Assembly (NCBI GenBank): GCA_036936605.1
Contig: JAUPFV010000004.1
Location: 287,660,009 to 287,724,008 of the forward strand
DNA length: 64,000 nucleotides
Direction of reading: 5' to 3'
DNA from: Limnanthes douglasii subsp. nivea
Lineage: Eukaryota > Streptophyta > Magnoliopsida > Brassicales > Limnanthaceae
Positions 26,366 to 38,031 of this stretch are shown here, in pieces; the first letter of the stretch is position 1; every line of letters starts with the position of its first letter. The translations under genes were made by a program, and so were the position numbers. Below the pieces are notes generated by a model. That model made no database searches and had not been told where the DNA came from. It saw nothing but the letters and a program-made list of their open reading frames with translations.

Positions 26366-26770
26366 TATAAACTCGTATAATCGTCTAATCATCCTCCTTT
26401 TCTAATGACCGAACTTAACAATGAAAGGCAAATCCATATTCAAAGTTCTGTTCTCCTTCTCTACTAAGGAGCTCGAGAACTAATCGAAAATCCAACAGCG
26501 TCTTATGACCGAACTTAACGATGAAATGGTAAATCCAAATTGAAAGTTCTATTCTCCTTCTCTCCCAGAATGAACTCGACAACTAATCGAAAATCAAACA
26601 ACTAATCAGAAATCAAACAACAATCAAACAAATTGTATAATAGATCTATCGTTCTCTCTAACCTTAAACTTCAACAGATATAGGAATGACTAATTATAGG
26701 AAAGAATTTTTAGTAAAAAATGATGATTAATACAAAATAAAATATTGAGAATTAGTTATAATAAAAACAC
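26366..26770. repeat. Repeat C, right part, with internal tandem duplication
   Basis: This continues repeat C after the copia element and aligns with 36840-37206 and then 59614-59700 of repeat E. It contains two diverged units beginning near 26404 and 26508 (ATGACCGAACTTAAC), each with a GTTCTGTTCTCCTTCTCT-like core. The stretch at about 26698 (AGGAAAGAATTTTTAGTAAA) corresponds to the MULE insertion point in repeat E, here uninterrupted. Confidence 0.65.
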
Positions 26771-27189
26771 ATTTATTTAGCAATTGTATAACAGAATTAT
26801 TTTCGTCCATGAAATTTTATAGACCGGACGATCTTTATGTAAGTTGGTAACCTCGGATAATAATGAATGTGATCTACCATTAAGTATCATTAAAAAATGA
26901 ACAAGTAATTCTATGATTAACCCAAAAAAAAGTGATACAATACACAATAAATTACTAAGCTAAATGTAGGGGGCTTATATACATTATCAACCTGCATAGG
27001 GTCTTCTAGGCTTGGTGCAAAAAAAAATTAAAAAAAAATCTTAGAATCAGACATAAATAAAGGTAATAATACTTGATACCTATTTATCAGGAGAAGAACC
27101 CTATGTATGCTTCAGTCAACATCTTTGTATACTTTGTATCTCATCAAACACTTTCATTAGTGAGAGTGGTGACAAAAGGGACCAACCTT
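26771..27189. other. Stretch without recognisable gene
   Basis: AT-rich sequence between repeat C and the FURRY-like fragment. I see no domain-bearing frame. The fragment's homology ends around 27240 and the remaining minus-strand sequence looks non-coding. Confidence 0.5.
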
Positions 27190-29232
27190 TTATAATCTCG
27201 TCTCCTCCCCAAGGCACAATTGTCGAGAACCCGGCCAAGTATAAGCCAGGAAAACGGTAGCTAATTCGCCTAAAGATTTCGCTCTACACCAGATAGCTAT
27301 GTTGGTTGCGACAGAGCATGCTTTCTGATACTGCTGCTGAAGCGGTGAAGCAGGCCCTACTACTGCATCTTTGTTGAGCTGCAAGCAAAGCCAGGGAAGC
27401 AGGCCTGTGATGTGCATCAGGAGTCTTGTTTCGGCATCACCGAAAATTGAATCACAGGAATGTACGGTGATTCGTGAAAGGACCTCGATAGAGATACCAT
27501 GGCTAACAGTTGACATGAGTCCTTTCAGGACAAGAGGTTGCACGCCTTCGAATTTCGGCAGATTCCCACTTGACTGGGGCACCTCATAACCTCTAGATTC
27601 TATCCTCTGAAAGTCGCTCATGTCATTGTGGGTTTCAAGCTCATCATGGGGCATACTTGAAAGGAGGACATTTTCAGTTGTTCTGTCACGGAATGACAAA
27701 CTGTCAATGACACGAGAGAAGAGCTCGAGTACCTGGCAGTAGACATGAACGAAATCTGTGTGCATCATGGCAATACACCCCCAAAAGAGTTGAGGATAAA
27801 GAATGACTTTTTCAGGCTCCATATTCTCCACCATTACTTGCAATGTCAATAAAATTTCCATAATGAATCCTAAAACCTGAGGTATTGGATTGCCTAGACA
27901 TCTATGAAGGCAGCGGAGGAGTGATACACTTGCGTCGCTTGTGACACTTGGCCGCAGCGCACGGTAAATCTGATGTGAACGGCACGCAAGGTGTCTGGAA
28001 GTGCATTCCATAGCCCATTTAAGCGCTTCTGTACCCCAAGTCTCTCGGAGGTCTCCTTGGAAGAAGATAGCATCCACCATACTCTGAACGAGGGCAGACA
28101 AGAGAGCTGCACTTGGAAGTTCTGTTCTTAATACCGTCGGGTCCTCGTTCTCCCACATCATGCTGCCTCGCTTTGACTGAACGTACTTGATCAAGCTGAC
28201 AACCTGCTGCTTATTCTCTCTGTCATTGTTTTCCACCTCATACAGCTCCAAATGCCGCCCTGCAAGGGAGTATAATAGGTTGACGAGCAAGTGCTGGCAG
28301 TGTTCCAGCACAATATCTTCGGAGCTTTCCATAGAAACAAAAGTGACATGAAAGAGCAAAGGCAAGTGCTCTCGGAAATCTTCATCATTCTCATATGCAA
28401 TTTCTTCAAGTAAAATCAATGCTATGTCTGCATGAGTGAGTGAATGTTGTTGATGACCTTGTAAGGCTGACTGAAGTTCTTTAGCATTAACACCATGTGT
28501 CCCAACACCAGTGTGTAACCCGTCTTCATTGGAGTTAGGAGTATCAATGAGGTAATCCCCGCTGTCTCGTGATACATGGCGGCTCCTCAAACTTCCTGTT
28601 GAACTTCTAACTCCCATTAAAGGGCCTGACATGTTCACCAACGATGGAAGAAGCTGGCCAGAACGCCCTGCGGTTACAGGAGCAATGTTCATCTCCGGTG
28701 GCATTGGACTTAGAGGGCCTGAAGCACTTCGTCCTCCTACACCTGAAGTCCTCCAGCTCAGGCTCCCGCTAGTATTCCTAAGGGGACCATCAAGAGAACC
28801 ACGGACAAGTAGTGGTGACATGTGTGGCTGATTGTCCAGAATAGATGCGATTTGGGCTACTGCTGGCCCCTGAGAGAATTCCAACACGAAATTACTAGTG
28901 GAATCACCTCTAATAACACCTAGACCAACAGGTTCAACGCTGTCTTCAAGCATTCGCTGCGCTAATTGGTAAACCAGGTGATCTATTGTTCGTTGAGGGC
29001 ATATCCGTGCTAGATATAAGCTTACTCGTTTAGCAACTGAGAAATATGTAGCAAATGCACCACTTATTTCGGCTGACGCATTTGAATCACAGTCTTCAAT
29101 TCCTTTTGTGATCAAGAAATCTAAAACTGGACTAATGTTCCTAGGCTTGCTTGCAATTGTGCTCCAAAGTTTCTCGATCTCATCAGGAAACTGGTCTCCA
29201 TGTCGCCATGTTACGTAGTAAAGACTTTTCAT
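27190..29232 (-). pseudogene. Open fragment of a FURRY/MOR2-like cell morphogenesis protein gene
   Basis: FURRY homologues are giant armadillo-like scaffold proteins acting with NDR kinases in cell shape control; plant members are about 2,100-2,200 residues. This is one uninterrupted 680-codon frame matching the central part of plant members as I recall them. It has GDQFPDEIEKLWSTIASKP and ISPVLDFLITKGIEDCDSNA near its start. A Gly/Ser-rich linker follows (SPLLVRGSLDGPLRNTSGSL), then helical repeat sequence including LLPWLCLQLNKD. The N-terminal and C-terminal thirds are absent. After ELATVFLAY the sequence leaves the family and stops within 17 residues. No intron is seen in 2 kb. The ATG at 29232 touches the inverted duplication at 29231. 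I read it as a captured gene piece; expression cannot be excluded because the frame is open. Confidence 0.8.
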
Positions 29233-29374
29233 CTATCTCAGAGATACAAGATAAACAGTTGGTTGATGAGTTTGACAGTGATCAGGGGAAGCTTCTACTA
29301 CAACTATATCATCTTTCCCCTGATCACTGTCAAACTCATCAACTAACTGTTTATCTTGTATCTCTGAGATAGAT
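29231..29374. repeat. Near-perfect 60-bp inverted repeat at the FURRY-fragment junction
   Basis: The arms are 29231-29290 and 29315-29374, with 59 of 60 bases complementary (one G/A difference), around a 24-bp spacer. The right arm belongs to the coding sequence of the upstream ORF (minus frame SEIQDKQLVDEFDSDQGK). The left arm is its inverted copy and abuts the first codon of the FURRY fragment. Confidence 0.95.
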
Positions 29375-29897
29375 TTCAAAACTTTCCCCACTCGAGGGTT
29401 TCTTAGATAAGGTTTCCAAGGACTGACCTCTAGAGTAGTTTGAGGGTATCCTTGAGGGGTTACCTGAAGAGTCACAGCGGAAGAATAATTTTTTACCTTG
29501 ACAGACTTCCTAGTTGGCTCTGGAGATTTTTTTTTCTTTTAGTCCGATCTCTTTTTTTCGCCTCGGTAAGGTTTTCACTTTCATCACCCATTGTTATGAA
29601 CGGAGAAGATTTATGAAAGTTTTCAGAGGAAGAAAGGTCACCTTTGTTGTCTCCTAAACAAGTCTGACCGGGGGCCTGAGTAGCAAGGGAAAGAGGTGAA
29701 GATTGGTTGCCTGAAGATCCTGATGTATTGGAACGCTCTCAGAGAGAGGGCCAATTATCACGAAACGTTGACTGAATAATTTCTGCACGAGACGGATGCT
29801 CTTTGATCCCGGAAGCTTTATATTCTTCAGCTTTGTTTGAAATATTGAACAACCTCCAAATTTTGTATCTTTCGAGATTAACAAACTCTCTAGGCAT
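29375..29897 (-). pseudogene. Small ORF resembling a retroelement antisense-ORF protein, broken
   Basis: The ATG is at 29897-29895 (MPREFVNLERYKIWRLFN). An in-frame TGA follows about 50 codons in (after RDNWPSL). The frame resumes with HKSSPFITMGDESENLTEAK, which resembles KKPSPFIEMGSDTEHSPEK in the antisense ORF at 46897 of the intact gypsy element. A frame change in the T-rich run near 29530 leads into SPEPTRKSVKVKNY and then SEIQDKQLVDEFDSDQGK in the hairpin arm. A TATA motif lies about 120 bp upstream. I infer a relic of the same kind of antisense gene. The resemblance is limited, so this is tentative. Confidence 0.4.
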
Positions 29898-30012
29898 GAC
29901 GATTCTAGAGAAGTGCTGAGTCTAGAAAATTATTTATCGCTCTAGAATGAAGTTTTTTTTATTCTCTCGAATTGAATCAAAATGTATAAACTTGGGAAAG
30001 GAAATGGAAGCA

Positions 30013-30024
30013 GGTATTTATACA
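30013..30024 (-). promoter_or_regulatory. TATA box upstream of the 29897 ORF
   Basis: The minus strand reads TGTATAAATACC, about 115-125 bp before the ATG at 29897. This spacing is normal for a plant promoter plus leader. Confidence 0.5.
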
Positions 30025-30923
30025 GAAGTATATGCCTTTGTTTGGAAATTGAAGAGTTTGATTGAGTGGTGACTCGACATAAACAAGTATCGGGAAGCGG
30101 GAAAGTCTTCAACATACAAGTTTCTTGAAAAACAAATTGACTAAAAGAACGTTGGTGTGTGCAGAAGTGATGTTATCAGGCTAAAATATCTCTGACACTA
30201 TAAAGAAAATAAGTGCATGCGACTTAGAATAAATCATGAGGGAAAGTGAGGTCATCATAACCAAGGGTGAAGTTATGAGTTCGAATAGGGTTCCATAGAA
30301 TGATTCGAGGAAGCTACTTGAGGAAATTCACCTAGAAAATAGGAACGACAATTTCGTTCAGCTAAATTGATCATATAAGGGATCACAAAGGAAGAAGAAT
30401 CTGAAGGAACCCAGAGGAAGAAGAATATGCGGAGGCTAAAAAGAAAGAAAAATTTATTTCTCTTAATCAGTCCTTATGCAGATAGCTTCACAAGGGTGGG
30501 GGTCTATCGATAAGAGAAGGAAGATGTGGAGAGGAATAAGCTTTACTATAATAGATATAAGGTCTAGATCAATAAATTAATGACCAATGACTAAACTAAA
30601 GTAAACATAAAGATTGAGGGGGTGAAATACAATACCTAGCGAACTTGTTTGTAAATAGTAAAATAATGAGGTAAAATTCTACTCAGTAGTGGTAAATACG
30701 TAAATTTATTATATTACACATGTACTATATAAAAGATATTCTCCTTTTGGGGAAATGGCTATTAATTAATCAATGATTGCTACATTTATTCTTTTTATCT
30801 TCTTCTCTCTATAATATTCTTGTTTCTCTCACTAGAAATATTCACATACAAACATTTATGTATCTGATCCTCTCACATGAATAAAGTTTTGACAGAATCA
30901 ACCATTAAGAAATAATTGAATTC
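30025..30923. other. Stretch without recognisable gene
   Basis: I see no domain-bearing frame and no clear repeat boundary. It precedes the LTR fragment at 30924. Confidence 0.5.
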
Positions 30924-31709
30924 ATCATTGCTGACTTGGTTTGTTGTCACATTATCGTTATTGTTGAGTAATTAGGTGAAAGGAAAATAACGTTGAGGGG
31001 TATATATGATGCGTTCGAGACCAAGATGTAATTTTAGAGTACACGCGTGAAGTTATATCATCGGGAAGACACATGACACAAAAGCATATAATGTCTTCGT
31101 TGATACGAATCTTTGTCTATTGGTCTCCTTTAATTGTGGTCGTTGATGTAAAGTTATCTTGGCCATTAAATATGAAAAGGGATAAGCTGTTGGATGAAAT
31201 AAAACCTAGGGTTAGATGTGTAGCTCACTGTTTTCTATATATTTGTAGGTTTGTCTCATTTCTCATCGTTTAGACACTGCTTGAGTAGAAAAAAAAACCA
31301 TTGTCTTCAAGTTTTTTTTTCCTCACAAGAAATTTTAGTTTTATCCCTCTTCCATCTTAGAGACTTTTTCTCTTATTAATTTTCTGATTGATCATGTTTT
31401 AAAATAATAGCAAGTTTGTTCTTATTGCTTATATCGATGTGTATGATTTGTGAAACAAGTCTAAATTTTATGTATTGTTATTGAATTATCGTCGGAGCAA
31501 GAGGGTCGGTAGAGTGGAAGAGGTCGTCCCCTTAGAGGTGAATATAGATCCAAACGCGACAGTGTCCTTTTATGTTGCTCTTGAGGTTAGTCGAATTAAT
31601 ATGGTCCAAAGACTATCTTTATGATTATATTGCGGAGCCAAAGCAGGCTCAAAGGTTGCTCGATTGGTGCATCCTGAAAGGTTTGGTGATATGATTTCCC
31701 AAGTCACAG
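30924..31709 (+). repeat. Fragment D of the gypsy-type LTR
   Basis: It matches 770-880 plus 2417-3065 (copy A) and 15100-15890 (copy B). One example is GGGAAGACACATGACACAAA, shared by all three. Homology stops abruptly after CCCAAGTCACAG near 31709, so it is truncated. No primer site or gag follows. Confidence 0.6.
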
Positions 31710-32985
31710 CTGATAAGGGCGTAAATTGTTTGGACCTAATCGGGTCATACAATGGTATATTGAGAGTGGAAGTTGTTTGTAATAAGAATAATAGATTAAT
31801 AAATAGGAGAGAGTTATCTTGTAAATAATAATTGTATGAGTAGAGTTAGAGTAAATAAGGATAGAAGTAGGATAAATTATTGTTGTGATTTCATTCTTTT
31901 GATGGGTTTTATTTCTAGGAGATTATGGTCAGAAAAAATATTATATCTTCCTATAAATAAAATGCTTACACATCAAACATAAGCATCGAGACAGTGCAGA
32001 ATACAACAAACACATAAACACAACATTTTTCATCTTTGATTAGTTTATATACTTCCTTTTAATTATGTTATGAGGATTAAATGCTCACCATGGGCTAATT
32101 TTTTGTGTTCTAGGGTTTATACTTTTATTTATAAATTAGACGTTTTAATTTTGTTTTTTATTTACATAATTTCTTTTCAATATTAGTATTATTCTTTTCA
32201 GTATTAGTATTATTTATCCAGCCGTGCCCACTCTTGTTTTTTAGTTTCCATAAGTTTTTTATAACCCTACGATCTCATTTGATTGCGACTATAAGAGGTT
32301 CATGTTCGGGAGAACTATACCTTTCAGAGGATCGTGACCTTTATTTTTTAGGAAGATAGTTCCATTGTGAGTTTAAAGTGATGATTTGATATTTTGCATG
32401 AAATAAAAGTCTCATTTATTTTTCCCACCATTGTGAAAAATATCTTTGGCTCTTGCAAATATTATGTCCTCAAAATTAGCCTCCACGTCAGCTCATCCAG
32501 CATGTTCGACCGCCAAAGTATTTTACATATTCTTTTTTTGGGGAAAGACCTCTTACTCTTGTTCTTACAAATCGTCTTTTTCAAATTGAGTTGTTTTTTG
32601 TTCAGATTATTGAAGTTGTTGCACTTTAGCTAATTCCATATTAGCATAATTTAACTTTTTATTAGTATGAGACAATGGTTTCAGCCTGAATAAGAATTAG
32701 CATGTGAAGAAAATCTCCAAATGTGACATATAAAACGTATTATTGGGTGATAGCCTTAAATACCTCATGTAATTTTGAAATCAATGACGCTTTAAACAAC
32801 ATTGGCCTTCAAGATAAGTCATGACGTCGTTTTTTGTCCAACTTCGGGTTTTAATACCTCTTCAACCATCGCCTTATTTTGAAGCTCAACTTTCAGTCTT
32901 TCTTTGGCATTTATTTATACTTGCATCATTTAAATCTATACAGTCTTCAAAAGTATTACTATCATTCTTTAATTGGTCGAAGATC
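31710..32985. other. Stretch without recognisable gene
   Basis: This is unrelated to the neighbouring LTR copies. A TATA-like CCTATAAATAAAATG lies near 31951. A short repeated CTTTTCARTATTAGTATTATT lies at 32173-32215. I could not find paired termini or target duplications to call a solo LTR. Confidence 0.4.
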
Positions 32986-33357
32986 ATGCCTGAATAATGC
33001 AAGATTTTGACATGCTTGATACAACATAGTCAAAATATTACGAAATATCTACAACAAAATAAATTAGAAACATACAAAGAATATTAAGCATATAGTAGAA
33101 AACTACACAGGGAAGAGAAGTTGAAGCTTACTTTTACCCCCAGATCCTCAAGTTCAAATGATTGGCTAAATCCACAAGAGAAACGTGACTTGGTAATTTC
33201 TCTTGCTGGCCAAAGTAACAAATTGACTAACAACTTCAAGAATATGATTCAACGCAAGGGTGAGTGTTCCATACGTCTCAGCCACATCAACAATAAAAAT
33301 TTCATCATCTGACTTCTCAAGATTGACCCAAGTAGCAACATATTTTGTAATAACCTA

Positions 33358-34280
33358 GAGAGATAAATGACTCAATTCTGGTTGTTCATAGCTTTCGATT
33401 TTCAAAGATATATCATCAAAAAATTGCTTTTCCATACCTGATATATCTTCAAACCTGGGATTCTCAGCAATAGTGATCAAGTCATTAGCAAGCTTCAGGT
33501 CTTCAGCCGTCACAATTTCATATTTTAAGGTCTTAGGTTTCTCATCCTCCACCTTAAAGACAGAGTCAATCTTCAACTCTGCAGTCATATATCACATCTT
33601 CGACTTCTTAGAATAAATTTTTTTCACATCTTTATCACTTGGATTTTTAATGGTGGAACTTGAGTTATCACCCGTATTTGGATTTTTTGCGTTAGAGGAT
33701 TCTTCAACCTCACCTCTCATTTATTATTTGCTAATAATGGTACACCAAAAAAATGAGTAGCCTTAACATATATAATAGCTTTCCATTTTCCCTCATAGGT
33801 CGGAACCTTCGTCACCGATTGGAGACCCCATTAAGCAATAATAATTCACTTTGTAAGGGAAATGAAACACATCATATATAAAAGCAAGATCATCCTCTAT
33901 GTAATAAATTTTTATCTATGACATCGAAGTCGGATCCACCATTTTTAATTTTAACTGACAAGTTTATACCTGCAAGGTTACTACCATTAGCTTTAATGTT
34001 ATAGATTTTTGCAACATAACCCTGATAATGAGGAATTACCACCTCATACTAAGGAAAATATGTGAGTTTTCCCGCATCACTGTGACTCTCTTCTGATATA
34101 TTTGGCTATAAAAATATGATGGTCGAAGGTTTAACAGTAAAGGATTTCAAAACCATAGCTTCAACAAGCGGATTTTTTGTTTTCTTCACAAATGAAGACT
34201 TGGACTTTGGTTCCCCAGTTTTGGTTTTCAACCCCGATCAAAAGCATTTTGACCTATCTTGCCTGACGGCTATATCAAAT
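33358..34280 (-). pseudogene. Unidentified coding relic in repeat E
   Basis: This is the better of the two copies. On the minus strand it gives PKSKSSFVKKTKNPLVEAM, then YEVVIPHYQGYVAKIYNI, then NLAGINLSVKIKNGGSDFDV. After a frame change an open 78-codon segment (33588-33355) ends LSHLSL and includes LKYEIVTAEDLKLANDLITI. Several stops interrupt it. The last segment is acidic. I do not recognise a family. The agreement with 18438-19360 despite many nucleotide differences is what suggests former coding. Confidence 0.45.
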
Positions 34281-36894
34281 TTAAATTTAAAAAAAAAGTT
34301 GATATACACAATTTATATCAACATATCCAGATCTGATGTGCAATTCAATTTTGGAACATTCCTTAATGGGTTTTCCTTGTAAAAAAAAACGTTTTCCCTT
34401 GTTTCTTAATAATATTATATTTTAATCCTAACTTTTCTTGTTTGTTTTTATAAAAATAATTATGCATTATGCATTATTTTATTTTGTTATGTTAAAACTA
34501 ATCTTTTTACTAAATGGAGATTTATTTTCAAATTAATATATTTAAACTATTTTAATATTATTTTTCATTTTAAAAATACTATTTTCATAAATAATTATGA
34601 GATTTTAGATATTTAAGTTTTCCTAAGCGTTTTTAAAACTCAAGTATAATTAATATTGAAATATTTACAAAAATTGTTAAATGCAATAGATTTTTTTATG
34701 GATTTCGGGATAAAAAGAATGATATTAATATTTTTAATTATCTCATCAAACCATAACAAAAAAAAAATTAACTACTATTTTAGGATATGATATTTGTCAT
34801 GACATTTTATATTTTAATAAATACAAATAATATTTTTTTAAAATATTAGAAAAATCTTCCTTAACAAAATACCGAACGATAGCTTGTTTAGAATATATGT
34901 GTGGTCGAAAAAATTGGGACAAGAGAGAAAATCATTATAACATACAAAATAACAAAAATGCGATAGGATGTTCAAAATTACTCAAATGCTACATTGATGA
35001 AAATAATTGGATAAAAAAAATCATTTGGCTATATTTAAATATGAGCGCCGGATTTTTACAAACTCAATGAGCATTAATATCAAACCAATGAGCATTAATA
35101 TCAAACCAATGAGCATTAAAAGCACAATAATACACAACAACAAAAAATAATTAATTTATAAAAAATGAATTCAATCTCAAATGAAAGGATAGTGATCCAA
35201 ACAAAAATAAATTAGCTTTATAGGTCGAAATAATCCATTCAAAGATAACTTGATCCACAAAAATAAGCTAGGATTTGGAGAACAAAACTACATGTGACTA
35301 ACCAAAACATCTTAGATAATGGAGACCCAAGATAACATAGATTATCAGACAAAGATTAGGACTTATTGCAGCAATCTAGACAAGAGCCCATCACATATAA
35401 ATTTACAAAACTCGTCATACTAACCAAATGGTTCACAGTGATAAAATAAAGATGTCTAACTACTGAAAGATGCCACTACCAGTATCATCATATGTCTAAC
35501 TGTTTGAAGATTCTAAAATAATTTTCACGAGAAGTCTAAGTAATTATAAGACGTTGTTTTTAGAAAACGTATCTAATATGTGTTTCAAGTACGTCATCCG
35601 AAGAAGAAGAACAATCTTCTGTTCGGATTTTTGAAATTCGATTTTTGTAAGTTCTTTACGTGATTTTCATTATATAACAATAAAAAAGAGTTAAATACCT
35701 TAATATCTATAAAATCGGTGATGCTACTTTAATAATGACGAATCAAACTCTGAATCGATTGGATCAGTTCGATGAAATAAACCTAAAAGTTTGAAGGAAA
35801 ATTTACGGTTCATAATTTTGGCACTTAAATATGTAAGTACTATAAATTTTGTAAAGATTATAAGTTTTTAGTATTAAAAAACTATTCTCATCCAAATTCA
35901 GAAATTATAAAGCATAGTTAAAAGTGTGGGTCCTCATAAGTAGAGAAATATATAAAGAGTGGAAATTCCTCGACTATTATATTGATGGAGCCTTAAAAAA
36001 ACACATATTCTCAAAACAGGCTTTCGGAACCAAAAAAACAAAACAAATATTTAGAAGAGTACAATTATAGTTTATGTTTGTAGTAGACCGTGTCACTTTG
36101 CATATGATTATAATCTTATAAATAAGAGTGAGTGTGTAAATACTAGGGAAGAAAAAATTGTAGCAATGATGACTAGATTGAATGTTGTGAAAATTAATTA
36201 TTTGGTTGGTGATACGATACATGTGTATAAGTGTATGTTACCTTTAATAAAATTCTATTTAAAGAAAGCAGCTATGTACGTAAGGTGCAAACAAGTAACA
36301 CCAACCACTCAACAGTGGAAGAACGTGGAAACATGAAAAAAACTTAGTATCGTATGAATTTTTGGTTAAAGCTAAAAGTTGTTCGGGCATATAGCTTATT
36401 CTAACCAAATGAAATATCTTTGTTGAGAATTAGCACTAAAGCGATAATCGGCTATAATATCCGGATAAATGATCATGTATATGGATTTTTTACTCTTATG
36501 TACATTTGATATAGAGCATCAATTAGGCGATCTCTCATTACACTCCAATTAACTTTAACTTTAGTAAATTACTCGTCTTTATAAAAGCTCCTCATTCTCT
36601 AAAAAAATTCTTCATTTTTATCTCTCTTCTCGTTCTTGATGAAGACTCTCTCCTTTATCAGTGATGTCGTCTGAGAAAAACTATTTTTCATTTTTCTTTT
36701 AACCAAAAACTTGTACCAGGAGTTGAGAAAAAACCAAAGAAGGAAAAAACCCAAAAACAAAACTTAAATCAAACGAGACATTTGATCAAAAATAAAACAT
36801 TTTCATTAAATTAGAAGCTTATAAGCATATAAATTCATAGAGTCATTCGATCATTTTATTTCTGACAACCGAGTCAAGAATCAAACAACAATCC

Positions 36895-37046
36895 AGATTC
36901 AAAGTTCTGTTCTCCTTCTCTATCAAGGAGTTCGAGAACGAATCGGAAATCAAACAGCCAAGAAACAAATAGATTCAAAGTTCTGTTCTCCTTCTCTATC
37001 AAGGAGTTCGAGAACGAATCGGAAATCAAACAGCCAAGAAACAAAT
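36895..37046. repeat. 76-bp perfect tandem duplication
   Basis: Two copies start at 36895 and 36971 (AGATTCAAAGTTCTGTTCTC) and look identical, so the duplication is recent. Repeat C carries older diverged duplicates of the same region near 26404 and 26508. Confidence 0.88.
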
Positions 37047-37206
37047 TGTAGAATAGGTGTATCGCTCTCCTTTTTAGTCTTAAAATTCAACAAATATAAA
37101 ATTAACTTTAAATATATTAGTGGTTATTCCAAATTTTCTAGTGAGTAACACTATATGAAGGTGCAATGAAGTATTTTGAGAATATTTAAGTTCTAGGAAA
37201 GAGTTT

Positions 37207-37310
37207 GGGAAATTGCACTTAAAGTACCCACTCAACTATTCAATTGTCATCTAGTATCCAAGTTTTGATCAATTGTTACTTAATACCCAACTCAACTACT
37301 TTATTGTCAC
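37207..37310 (+). repeat. Left terminal inverted repeat of MULE 1
   Basis: It begins GGGAAATTGCACTTAAAGTA and contains TACCCACTCAAC. It pairs imperfectly with the right end read inward from 59613. The left end of MULE 2 (59730) is nearly the same sequence. Confidence 0.75.
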
Positions 37311-37355
37311 TTACTACATAATATTATTTTAATACCCTAACTACCCTTAACCCAC

Positions 37356-37363
37356 TATATAAA
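37356..37363 (+). promoter_or_regulatory. TATA box of MULE 1 transposase gene
   Basis: TATATAAA lies about 150 bp inside the left end, pointing toward the transposase. The same motif is conserved in MULE 2 at 59879-59886. Confidence 0.6.
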
Positions 37364-38031
37364 CATAATTTTCTGTTTTCTTTTTGATTTTTTCTAGCTT
37401 TTTGAAGATTTGAATTTGTTAGCCGCTCTAACCACCTAACCCTACGAACCACCACGAAGCACGGTTGAAATCATATTTTCTGGTTATCGGAGTGTTAGAA
37501 GGTCTATTTATTTATGTAGTTTCTGGTGTAAAACCTATCTAACCACTGTCTTCTACGTACAAGAACTGATCGTGTTTCTACGTACATGAATCTTTTATTT
37601 TGCAAGTAATCGTGTTTCTGGTCCCAGGTAATCGTAAATACCTACTGATTTTGAAGTTATTTTGTTGGTTTTATCAGTTGGAATAGGTTATATTTTACTG
37701 TTTTTAGACGTCATAGCCTGATTTCGAGCTTTTCTCTGGGTTTTTTTTTTGTTACAGTGATCTGTTATTGTTTTGTTAATATTTGTTGTTATATACTCAT
37801 GTCCTTGTTTTCTGATGTTATATACTATCTTTGTAGTTCATTAGATTTTTATTTCGGATGTTAAACATGTGTAGATTACGAGTTTTAGTTGTCCAGGCGT
37901 TCCACGCAAGATGCGAATTGTTTCATGTATTCGATGAGGAAGATGCTAATTGTGTTACCAATTCGCATGGTGACGTGCGAATTACATGAAAGATTTTCAA
38001 ATATCATGACTCTTAGTTGCTTACAAAACTC
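37364..38031 (+). other. Transposase gene leader of MULE 1
   Basis: This transcribed-leader-like DNA lies between the TATA box and the minisatellite and matches 59887-60360 of MULE 2. No long frame is visible. The first GCGAA motifs of the dispersed family appear from 37911. Confidence 0.5.

Larger units (their letters stand above)
32986..37206. repeat. Repeat E (paralogue of repeat C), left part
   Basis: It aligns with 18061-22163 and 26366-26698. The MULE at 37207 interrupts it, and it continues at 59614-59729. It contains the minus-strand coding relic at 33358-34280. A 24-bp triplet repeat (CAATGAGCATTAATATCAAAC) lies at 35068-35115. A 76-bp tandem duplication lies at 36895-37046. Near 36825-36850 it shows the uninterrupted version of the copia insertion site. 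Confidence 0.6.

Noticed and set aside
31710..32985. Solo LTR of another retrotransposon
   Set aside because: A TATA-like motif and a sharp homology break are present, but I could not find paired termini or a target duplication.
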